Positions 31,873 to 38,262 of a stretch of DNA of 38,262 nt are shown one piece after another. The DNA lies in assembly GCA_947624575.1 (NCBI GenBank), contig CANQKY010000011.1, positions 1 to 38,262 of the forward strand, given 5' to 3'. The stretch comes from an uncultured Clostridia bacterium. Its GTDB lineage: Bacteria; Bacillota; Clostridia; Oscillospirales; Ruminococcaceae. Made by a program: the position numbers and the translations under genes. Below the pieces are notes generated by a model, which had not been told where the DNA came from, made no database searches, and saw only the letters and a program-made list of their open reading frames with translations. Positions within the stretch are counted from its first letter, which is position 1; each line of letters begins with the position of its first letter.

Positions 31873-32847
31873 ATGTATTCCGTTTTTTTAGATGGCTGGC
31901 GTTTTCCCGTTACCCCGTCTAAGCTGGAAGTTAAAATCAAGGGGAAAAACAAGACGTTGACGCTCGTTAACGATGGCGAGGTGAATTTCTTAAAAAATCC
32001 AGGACTTACGGAGATAGGCAATCTTGACGTAGTTTTTCCGACTCTTTCCTCCTATCCTTTCGCCGTCTATACGAACGGCTTTCAAACGCCCGACTATTAT
32101 CTTGCGAAACTTGAAAACCTTATGACCTCAAAAAAACCGACACAGTTCATCGTCAGCCGCGTTTCCCCGGCGGGTAAGCTCCTTTTCGGAACGAACATGA
32201 AGGTCAGCGTCGAAGAGTACACAGTCAAGGAGAGCGCATCTGATGGTTTTGACGTAACGGTTTCAATCAAACTAAAGCAGTATCGGGACTTCGCTACAAA
32301 AACGGTCAATATTGAGGTGAAACCCGCCGCGACTGCTTCACGAAACGAAAACGCGGCGGGCGGCGGCACTGCTTCGCGAAACGAAAACGCGGCGGGCGGC
32401 GGCAGTGCCGCCGAGCAAAAAGCACCAGAATCCGGAGACATCGTTGACTTTATCGGTAACTGGCATTATGTCAGCTCTACGAGCGATAAAGGGTACTCCG
32501 CTAAACCAGGCAAAGCAAAAATTACGCTCGTCAGCCGCGGCGCGAAACATCCCTACCACCTGATACACACGGACCATTCGAGCACTGTATACGGCTGGGT
32601 AAACGCCGCAGATATTGCGGGCGCACCCACGGGAACGACGACGACCGCGATCACGACGAACACCAGGAACGCCGACTCTGCGCCGAAAGCAAAGACCTAC
32701 ACGGTCCAGCTCGGAGACTGCCTTTGGTCTATCGCGCGGCGGTTCTGCGGGAGCGGTAATCGGTGGACGGAGCTCTACGAGGCAAACAAGGACCACATCA
32801 GTCCGAACGTCATCTACAGCGGGCAGGTGTTGACGCTGCCATGGTAG
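31873..32847 (+). CDS. LysM-domain tail hub protein (XkdP-like)
   Basis: The 324-residue protein has an N-terminal baseplate domain (about 1-150), a linker with two TASRNENAAGGG repeats, an SH3-like segment (about 190-255) and a C-terminal LysM domain (about 277-323, TYTVQLGDCLWSIARRF) that binds peptidoglycan. It joins tape measure end to baseplate. The ATG follows the tape measure TAA directly; GGAGGGGG lies in that gene's end. Confidence 0.9.
   Translation: MYSVFLDGWRFPVTPSKLEVKIKGKNKTLTLVNDGEVNFLKNPGLTEIGNLDVVFPTLSSYPFAVYTNGFQTPDYYLAKLENLMTSKKPTQFIVSRVSPAGKLLFGTNMKVSVEEYTVKESASDGFDVTVSIKLKQYRDFATKTVNIEVKPAATASRNENAAGGGTASRNENAAGGGSAAEQKAPESGDIVDFIGNWHYVSSTSDKGYSAKPGKAKITLVSRGAKHPYHLIHTDHSSTVYGWVNAADIAGAPTGTTTTAITTNTRNADSAPKAKTYTVQLGDCLWSIARRFCGSGNRWTELYEANKDHISPNVIYSGQVLTLPW
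32332..32403 (+). repeat. tandem 36-base repeat in the LysM gene linker
   Basis: Two copies (32332-32367 and 32368-32403) differ at one base and encode TASRNENAAGGG twice. The repeat is prone to slippage and gives a flexible linker. Confidence 0.9.
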
Positions 32848-33806
32848 CGCAGATTATTATACAGCACGGGGACAAGCTGTATTACCCGGCTGTCGAAGAA
32901 GGTATTACACTCGAATGGAACCGCAAGGGCTCGCCGGGAAAATTGAAGTTCAGCGTCGTAAATGACGACGTGATCGACTTTCAGGAGGGCGATGCCGTCC
33001 GCTTCTCGGTCGACGGTACGGATATGTTTTACGGATTTGTTTTTGAAAAATCGCGGTCAAGCAGCGCTCCGTATCTGATCGAAGTAACGGCGTACGACCA
33101 ATTGCGATATTTCAAAAACAAAGATACGTATAATTTCATCAACAAAACCGCGTCCGAAATCGTCAGCATGATAGCGAAGGATTTTCAGCTTCGCGTCGGG
33201 GTGCTGGAGGACACGGGCTATAAAATCAAGACGCTCGCCGAGGATGATGTCTCTCTGTTTGATATGGTGCAGGACGCGCTCGACGAGACCCTGCAAGCAC
33301 AGACGAGGCTCTACGTTCTCTACGATAAAGTCGGCGCTTTAACGCTGCAAAACATCGAAAGCATGAAGCTGAATTTGCTGATAGACGCAGAAACGACCGG
33401 AAGCTATACGTATACGAGCTCTATCGATTCGCAAACGTACGATCAGGTGAAAATAACATGCGAGGACAGCGACACCGGCAAGCGCAGTATCTATATCGCG
33501 AAGGACAGCGCACATATCAACGAATGGGGACTCTTGCAGTATACGGACTCCGTGGAGCTCTCCGGCAACGGGGCGGTCAAAGCAGATGCCCTGCTCAGGC
33601 TCTACAACAGCAAAACGCGGAAGCTGAGCGTTTCAGACGTGCTCGGCGATATTCGCGTCCGCGCGGGGTGCTCAGTCGTGTGTAAGCTGAGCCTCGGGGA
33701 CATCGACCTGCAAAGTTTCCTGATGGTGGAAAAGGTGACGCACACGTTCAAAAACAACGAACACACAATGAGTTTGAATTTGCGAGGTGGAACTTTTGTC
33801 GCTTAA
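32841..33806 (+). CDS. baseplate hub protein (XkdQ-like)
   Basis: The 321-residue protein is a gp27/XkdQ-type hub (QIIIQHGDKLYYPAVEEGIT, FKNKDTYNFINKTASEI, TYDQVKITCEDSDTGKRS). ATG 32841 overlaps the LysM stop; the ribosome site is weak, so coupling is likely. It forms the baseplate centre under the tail tube. Confidence 0.9.
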   Translation: MVAQIIIQHGDKLYYPAVEEGITLEWNRKGSPGKLKFSVVNDDVIDFQEGDAVRFSVDGTDMFYGFVFEKSRSSSAPYLIEVTAYDQLRYFKNKDTYNFINKTASEIVSMIAKDFQLRVGVLEDTGYKIKTLAEDDVSLFDMVQDALDETLQAQTRLYVLYDKVGALTLQNIESMKLNLLIDAETTGSYTYTSSIDSQTYDQVKITCEDSDTGKRSIYIAKDSAHINEWGLLQYTDSVELSGNGAVKADALLRLYNSKTRKLSVSDVLGDIRVRAGCSVVCKLSLGDIDLQSFLMVEKVTHTFKNNEHTMSLNLRGGTFVA

Positions 33807-34137
33807 CTTAGAGGGCTTTTTAGCGGACGTGAAGCGCGCCGCGCTTGAAGCGGTGCGTGCGTCCAAACCTTTTGCCATGACCTACGGGACCGTGACGAGC
33901 GTTTCGCCGCTGGAAATTGCGGTCGACCAGAAACTCACCCTGCGCGCCGAACAGTTGGTTCTTACATATGCGGTTCGAGATTTTACCGTCGAAATAACGG
34001 TCGAATCTGCTGCCGATACATACCGGCAGACCGTGACCGTACATTCGGCGCTCAAAAACGGCGAAAGGGTTCTGCTTTTCCGCGCGGACGGCGGTCAGAA
34101 ATACGTCGTTTTAGACAGAGCGGAGGCGCCGACATGA
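33796..34137 (+). CDS. baseplate protein, DUF2577 (XkdR-like)
   Basis: The 113-residue protein has the DUF2577 profile (ALEAVRASKPFAMTYGTVTS, LTLRAEQLVLT, GERVLLFRADGGQKYVVLDR), an OB-like spike-associated domain. TTG 33796 follows GAGGTGG; GTG 33787 is the alternative. It overlaps the next gene (ATGA). Confidence 0.88.
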   Translation: MSLNLEGFLADVKRAALEAVRASKPFAMTYGTVTSVSPLEIAVDQKLTLRAEQLVLTYAVRDFTVEITVESAADTYRQTVTVHSALKNGERVLLFRADGGQKYVVLDRAEAPT

Positions 34138-34535
34138 TACCGAAAAATGCTGAGATTGCGCTTGACGAGATCAAATTTGAAAGCTATCCGAGCCTTACCT
34201 ACGCGCTCGACCCGGACACGAACCAAATACACGGCAAAGTGAACGGTTTAGAGGCCGTCAGGCAAGCCGTGTATTTGATTTTGTGTACGGAACGCTATCA
34301 ATACCTTATTTATTCGTGGAATTACGGCGTGGAGCTTGCGCAGCTTATCGGGCGACCTATCGAACTCGTACTTCCCGAAATCGAGAGGTGCATAAAGGAA
34401 GCGCTCTTGCAGGACGACCGTATAACGGGCATCGACGGCTTTGATTTTGAAGTAAACCGTAACAAAGTGCGTTGCACATTTACCGTGCATTCGATTTTCG
34501 GAGAAACACAAGCTGAAACGGAGGTGCCGATTTAA
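34134..34535 (+). CDS. baseplate wedge protein, DUF2634 (XkdS-like)
   Basis: The 133-residue protein is of the gp25/DUF2634 type: IHGKVNGLEAVRQAVYLILCTERYQYLIYSW is the family core, here at about 33-65, and EIERCIKEALLQDDRI follows. It nucleates sheath assembly on the baseplate. GGAGGCG lies upstream; starts and stops overlap both neighbours. Confidence 0.93.
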   Translation: MIPKNAEIALDEIKFESYPSLTYALDPDTNQIHGKVNGLEAVRQAVYLILCTERYQYLIYSWNYGVELAQLIGRPIELVLPEIERCIKEALLQDDRITGIDGFDFEVNRNKVRCTFTVHSIFGETQAETEVPI

Positions 34536-35593
34536 TGTACGAAGATAAGACGTACGAAACTCTTCTGCGGGAAAAACTGGCGCAGGTCGCGTTGACGCTC
34601 GACAAGCGCGAAGGGTCGATTATTTTTGACGCAATCGCGCCGAACTCCTTGGAAAGCGCGATGATCTACGTTGCGCTCGATACGATACTGAACGAAACTT
34701 TTGCCGATACGGCTAGCCGGGACTACCTGATCTTACGGTGCGCCGAGCGCGGCATTGCGCCCTACGCCGCGACGCCAGCCGTCGGGATCGGCGAATTCAA
34801 CATCGACGTGCCCATCGGCTCACGATTCTCCTGCGACAAGTACGACTGGGTCGTGACGGAAAAGATCCAAGCCGGGAAATTTTATATGACCTGCGAGACG
34901 CCGGGTGCCGACCCGAACGGTTATACTGGAACTCTCATTCCCGTGGATTACATCGAGGGGTTAACGACTGCGACCCTTAACGAGATTTACATACCCGGCG
35001 AAGATGAGGAGGATACCGAAGTGCTGCGACTGCGGTACCTCAACAGCTTCAGCAATCAATCGTACGGTTTCAACCGCGCACAATACATCGAGACCACCGA
35101 GGCTATTCCCGGCGTCGGCGGCTGTAAACCTTACCGCGCATGGAACGGTCCGGGAACCGTAAAGCTCGTTATTACCGACAGCAATCATGGCGTACCGTCG
35201 CCCGAACTGATCGAAACCGTGCAGACGACAATCGACCCGACGCAGAACCACGGCGACGGGATCGGGCTCGCGCCTATCGACCACGAAGTCACCGTTGAGG
35301 CGGTCACCGGCACGACGATAGACGTAACGACGAAACTGACTTACGCGCCAGACTGGTCGTTGGAGGAATGCCAACCGTATATAGAGGACGCGCTCAACGC
35401 CTACTACGAAGAGCTCAACGCGACGTGGAGCAAAGAGAACAATCTGATCGTTCGGATCTCACAGATCGAACAGCGTCTTTTGGCTCTGCCCGGTATCGTG
35501 GACATCGCCGGAACGGCGCTGAACGGAAGCGAGCGCAACGTCACGCTGGACGAAAACGCCATCGTGGTGAAGGGGGCGTTCAACGATGCGTAA
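34535..35593 (+). CDS. baseplate J-like protein (XkdT)
   Basis: The 352-residue protein is a clear baseplate J family member (gp47/XkdT): ADTASRDYLILRCAERGIAP near residue 65 and the ETTEAIPGVGGCKPYRAWNG region near 187 are hallmarks. It builds the wedge with XkdS and XkdU. Its ATG shares one base with the previous TAA (TAATG). Confidence 0.93.
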   Translation: MYEDKTYETLLREKLAQVALTLDKREGSIIFDAIAPNSLESAMIYVALDTILNETFADTASRDYLILRCAERGIAPYAATPAVGIGEFNIDVPIGSRFSCDKYDWVVTEKIQAGKFYMTCETPGADPNGYTGTLIPVDYIEGLTTATLNEIYIPGEDEEDTEVLRLRYLNSFSNQSYGFNRAQYIETTEAIPGVGGCKPYRAWNGPGTVKLVITDSNHGVPSPELIETVQTTIDPTQNHGDGIGLAPIDHEVTVEAVTGTTIDVTTKLTYAPDWSLEECQPYIEDALNAYYEELNATWSKENNLIVRISQIEQRLLALPGIVDIAGTALNGSERNVTLDENAIVVKGAFNDA

Positions 35594-36149
35594 TTTTAAC
35601 AACATCCGTGAAATAGAACTTTCGGAATATCTGCCGGGGATCTTGAAAAATATCCGCGAACTGTCCGCGATCATGCGCGTGGAAACCCCCGTCGTGCGGG
35701 AGTTATGGCAGGCCTGTGAGGACTGTATGAATGACCAGTTCATCCCCGAAGCTACGGAGAACGGGATTTCCCGCCGCGAGAAGATGCTCGGAATAACGCC
35801 GTACGCGACAGATACTATAGAAGACCGCCGCTTCCGTTTGCTCACCCGGTATAATGAGAATACGCCGTACACGCGGCGCAGTCTCGAAAGGATGCTCACC
35901 TCACTCTGTGGAGAAAGCGGTTATGAATTAACGATTATAACGTCGAAATTCACGGTGATCGTCAAGGTTGCGCTTATCGCCAAAAAGCAGGTGGACAGCA
36001 TAATAGATCTGCTTGAACGCATCCTTCCGTACAACATGGTCTTTACCGTCACTCTGCTCTACAACACTTGGGAAATGGTGCGGCCATATACATGGGGCGC
36101 TGCATCCGCCAAAACATGGAAAGAACTGAAAGAGGAGGTCTTACCTTAA
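35586..36149 (+). CDS. baseplate protein, DUF2313 (XkdU-like)
   Basis: The 187-residue protein fits the YmfQ/XkdU type by order and by the segment RREKMLGITPYATDTIEDRR, RFRLLTRYNENTPYT. It connects tail fibre to baseplate wedge. ATG 35586 overlaps the J gene by eight bases. Confidence 0.9.
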   Translation: MRNFNNIREIELSEYLPGILKNIRELSAIMRVETPVVRELWQACEDCMNDQFIPEATENGISRREKMLGITPYATDTIEDRRFRLLTRYNENTPYTRRSLERMLTSLCGESGYELTIITSKFTVIVKVALIAKKQVDSIIDLLERILPYNMVFTVTLLYNTWEMVRPYTWGAASAKTWKELKEEVLP

Positions 36150-37186
36150 TGGCTACGCTTACAACGAATTACAAACTGAAAAAGCCTGCCGAAACCGATT
36201 TCGTCAACGTCCAAGACTTGAACGACAACGCCGATATAATCGACACAACGCTGAAAGCAAAAGCGGATTTGACGGGTGGAAAGGTTCCGGCTGCGCAACT
36301 GCCTGATGGACTTGGAATTCTCCCCCGGCTCGACGTTGTTTGCGCGTCCGGCGCAACGGTCAAGGTCGTCAATGGCTCCACGACTCTCTCAAAAACGGGT
36401 ACTGGTACGGTAAGTTTCGACATTCCGAATTACGGAACATGGACTGTTACCGTTACGCAGGGAAGCATGAATAAATCCATTACGGTCGAAGTCGACGCCG
36501 TTAAAATTTACACCTTATGGGCCTCCTTGTCAGAAATTTCTTGGGATCAGATAGCGGCCGCTTCGAAGGCTGGCCTTGCGGAAGCAATGATGTCGGTCGG
36601 TGATGAAAAAGACATCGTCGTGGACTCTGAAACATTGACACTCGTAATCCTGGGTTTTAATCATGACGAACTGACGAGCGGCGGTAAAGCCGGTATAACG
36701 TTCGGTTTGAAAAATCTAATGACCAACACACAACCTATGAACTTGTCGGAAACAAGCGTTGGAGGCTTTACTGGTTCGTGGTTGTATGGATGGTTGCAAA
36801 ATACCTTGTTCCCAAAGCTTCCCCCAGATTTGCAAGCCGTAATAAAAACTGTTAACAAACGCACTTCGGCTGGAAATGGGGTTTCGACGATAGAAACCAA
36901 CGCAATGAAGCTGTTTCTGTTCGCCGAAAACGAAGTTTTCGGTACGACTTACTACTCGGCCCCCGGTGAGGGGGAGCAATATCCCTATTTCGCAACACAG
37001 GAAAAAAGAATCAAATACCTGTCGAACGGTTCCGGTTCTGCGAGTGATTGGTGGGAGCGTTCTCCTAATGCGCTCGGCGGCCATGATGCGTACGGCTTCG
37101 GCTATGTGTACAGGGATGGCACACTTACTGTCAACAACTACGGAATCAGCGATCCGGCGGGCGTTTGCTTTGGCTTCTGTGTTTAA
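36149..37186 (+). CDS. tail fibre-like protein with C-type-lectin-like (DUF6273-like) end
   Basis: The 345-residue protein begins with the phage-fibre motif NYKLKKPAETDFVNVQDLND, then an Ig-like part (about 55-130). Its C-terminal region (about 170-345) ends in WWERSPNALGG...GVCFGFCV, typical of DUF6273-type lectin folds used in variable receptor-binding proteins. It probably recognises the host surface. AGGAGG precedes the TAATG start. No reverse transcriptase is inside the window. Confidence 0.85.
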   Translation: MATLTTNYKLKKPAETDFVNVQDLNDNADIIDTTLKAKADLTGGKVPAAQLPDGLGILPRLDVVCASGATVKVVNGSTTLSKTGTGTVSFDIPNYGTWTVTVTQGSMNKSITVEVDAVKIYTLWASLSEISWDQIAAASKAGLAEAMMSVGDEKDIVVDSETLTLVILGFNHDELTSGGKAGITFGLKNLMTNTQPMNLSETSVGGFTGSWLYGWLQNTLFPKLPPDLQAVIKTVNKRTSAGNGVSTIETNAMKLFLFAENEVFGTTYYSAPGEGEQYPYFATQEKRIKYLSNGSGSASDWWERSPNALGGHDAYGFGYVYRDGTLTVNNYGISDPAGVCFGFCV

Positions 37187-37205
37187 TATGACGGAGGACA
37201 GAACT

Positions 37206-37889
37206 ATGTACTTAATTATTGACTCTACCAACCGCGTCGTTGAGATCTGCGAACGCCCGTGCTATGTTCGGCGACAGGCGAATGGCGTAGTTATATTAAG
37301 CGACAAGGTGCACGCCGACGCGATTTATTCCAACGACTCGAACACATTTTGGACGACCGAAATCACAGGATACCTTTCGGACAAGCATACGCTTGTCGAG
37401 GTTGACACTGTTCCAAGCGAGGTCGTTGCGGGCTATTACTTCTACCACGCGGGCGAATTCTACACGACCGAAGAAAATTTGACTGCTCTCGCAAAGGCGC
37501 AGGCGCCTGACGTTGCAAGTCTTGTATTTGTCAGCATGGCGCAAAAGGGCGAATTCGACGACACGACTCTGACGGAACACGCGGCGCAATTTCCACAATG
37601 GGCAAGCAATATTTCCTACGCCACAGACGCTATCGTGCAATACAAAGGGAAACTCTACCGCTGCTTGCAGGCGCATACGTCGCAAGCGGACTGGACGCCC
37701 GATGTCTCTGCAGCGCTCTGGAAAGAAATCGGAGACCCGACCGAGGAATGGCCCACGTGGTCCCAGCCCATCGGCGCCGTGGATGCGTACCCGCTCGGTG
37801 CAAAGGTTTCACATAAGGAAGAGCACTGGACAAGCGCCGTCGCAAATAACGTTTGGGAACCGGGCGTCTACGGTTGGGAGGAAGTCTAA
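37206..37889 (+). CDS. tail protein with chitin-binding-type carbohydrate modules
   Basis: The 227-residue protein has two carbohydrate-binding ChtBD3-like units near its end (YATDAIVQYKGKLYRCLQAH and YPLGAKVSHKEEHWTSAVANN), each with the aromatic W/Y pattern. It may bind cell wall sugars. GGAGG lies eight bases before ATG 37206. Confidence 0.88.
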   Translation: MYLIIDSTNRVVEICERPCYVRRQANGVVILSDKVHADAIYSNDSNTFWTTEITGYLSDKHTLVEVDTVPSEVVAGYYFYHAGEFYTTEENLTALAKAQAPDVASLVFVSMAQKGEFDDTTLTEHAAQFPQWASNISYATDAIVQYKGKLYRCLQAHTSQADWTPDVSAALWKEIGDPTEEWPTWSQPIGAVDAYPLGAKVSHKEEHWTSAVANNVWEPGVYGWEEV

Positions 37890-38158
37890 TGACAGTAACA
37901 GCAGACACGCTCATAACGGCGGCAGCCCTTCTCGGGGCACTCGCGGCTATTTTCGGTGCGCTCTTCACCGTGCATAGCTGGTACCTTAAGCAGGGGAAGC
38001 AGGACGCCGATATCGTCAGAATCAAGGAAGAGAACGCGCTGATCGTCTACGCGCTGTCCGCCTGCCTGGATGGATTGCAACAGCTTGGTGCGAATCACAC
38101 AGTTTCAGACGCGAAGAACAAACTGGACAAGTATATCAACCAACAGGCACACAAATAG
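37889..38158 (+). CDS. holin-like protein
   Basis: The 89-residue protein has one hydrophobic helix at about 8-33 (LITAAALLGALAAIFGALF), then a charged amphipathic tail. Size and place before the amidase suit a holin that lets the endolysin reach the wall. The ATG overlaps the previous TAA (TAATG). Confidence 0.8.
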   Translation: MTVTADTLITAAALLGALAAIFGALFTVHSWYLKQGKQDADIVRIKEENALIVYALSACLDGLQQLGANHTVSDAKNKLDKYINQQAHK

Positions 38159-38178
38159 CTGAAAGGAGAACCGGCAAA

Positions 38179-38262
38179 ATGAAACTGAAACAATGCTATC
38201 TCATCGAAAACGACTGCTACAAGCAGTCCGTCAAAATGGACGGCGGCAGGCCGAAGGGCATC
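38179..38262 (+). CDS. N-terminus of endolysin (amidase), partial
   Basis: Only the first 28 codons are present (MKLKQCYLIENDCYKQ...). The start resembles phage N-acetylmuramoyl-L-alanine amidases, in which GIMVHSTGAN follows; the window ends at KGI. AAAGGAG precedes the ATG. The remaining domains are not visible. Confidence 0.7.
   Translation, partial: MKLKQCYLIENDCYKQSVKMDGGRPKGI

Noticed and set aside
36149..37186. Diversity-generating retroelement inside the window
   Set aside because: No reverse transcriptase and no template repeat are visible up to 38262; only the lectin-like target type is seen.

Overview
The window is most of a temperate phage genome integrated in a bacterial chromosome, running from the left attachment site to the start of the lysis genes. 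The first 76 bases are the 3' end of a host transfer-messenger RNA gene (ssrA), which appears to be the integration target. AAGGAGG ribosome binding sites, frequent GTG and TTG starts, a PBSX/Xkd-type contractile tail and a Clostridia-type early region (DUF2800, DUF2815, VirE, VRR-NUC, SNF2 helicase, DUF1492) point to a Firmicutes host, most likely a moderately GC-rich Clostridia member. The tail sheath, tube and baseplate genes make it a myovirus. The right end, most of the endolysin and attR lie outside the window.

Layout. 1-2734, minus strand: lysogeny module with a tyrosine integrase, a fused MNT-HEPN protein whose gene overlaps the integrase start, and an S24-type CI repressor. 2735-2962: divergent control region with repeated operator-like sites and a perfect consensus rightward promoter. 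2904-15418, plus strand: early genes. These are a leader peptide coupled to a Cro-like HTH gene, two tandem paralogues, a membrane-anchored lytic transglycosylase, a Cas4-like nuclease (DUF2800), DUF2815, DNA polymerase A, a PAPS-reductase-like protein, the remnant of a cytosine methyltransferase, a VirE primase-helicase, an iteron array that may be the replication origin, VRR-NUC, an SNF2 helicase and a DUF1492 late regulator. 15423-16281: a HicAB toxin-antitoxin cassette on the minus strand, flanked by two copies of what looks like the late promoter.

16320-38262, plus strand: late genes. Packaging and head: small and large terminase, portal, and a minor head protein followed in frame, after a TGA, by a nuclease-toxin-like domain and a small candidate immunity gene. 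Then come four Ig-like or small beta-rich proteins, scaffold, major capsid protein and head-tail connectors. Tail: sheath, tube, an assembly chaperone with a -1 frameshift extension, tape measure, LysM hub protein, XkdQ/R/S/T/U baseplate proteins, a fibre with a lectin-like C-terminus and a carbohydrate-binding protein. Lysis: holin-like protein and the first codons of the amidase.

The most notable points are the fused MNT-HEPN upstream of the integrase, the HicAB insertion that apparently duplicated the late promoter, the TGA-separated toxin domain with its neighbouring small gene, the nine-copy TGTAGCC array behind VirE, the methyltransferase remnant, and two coding regions that depend on a frameshift or a TTG start (tail chaperone extension; 57-residue protein at 22980).
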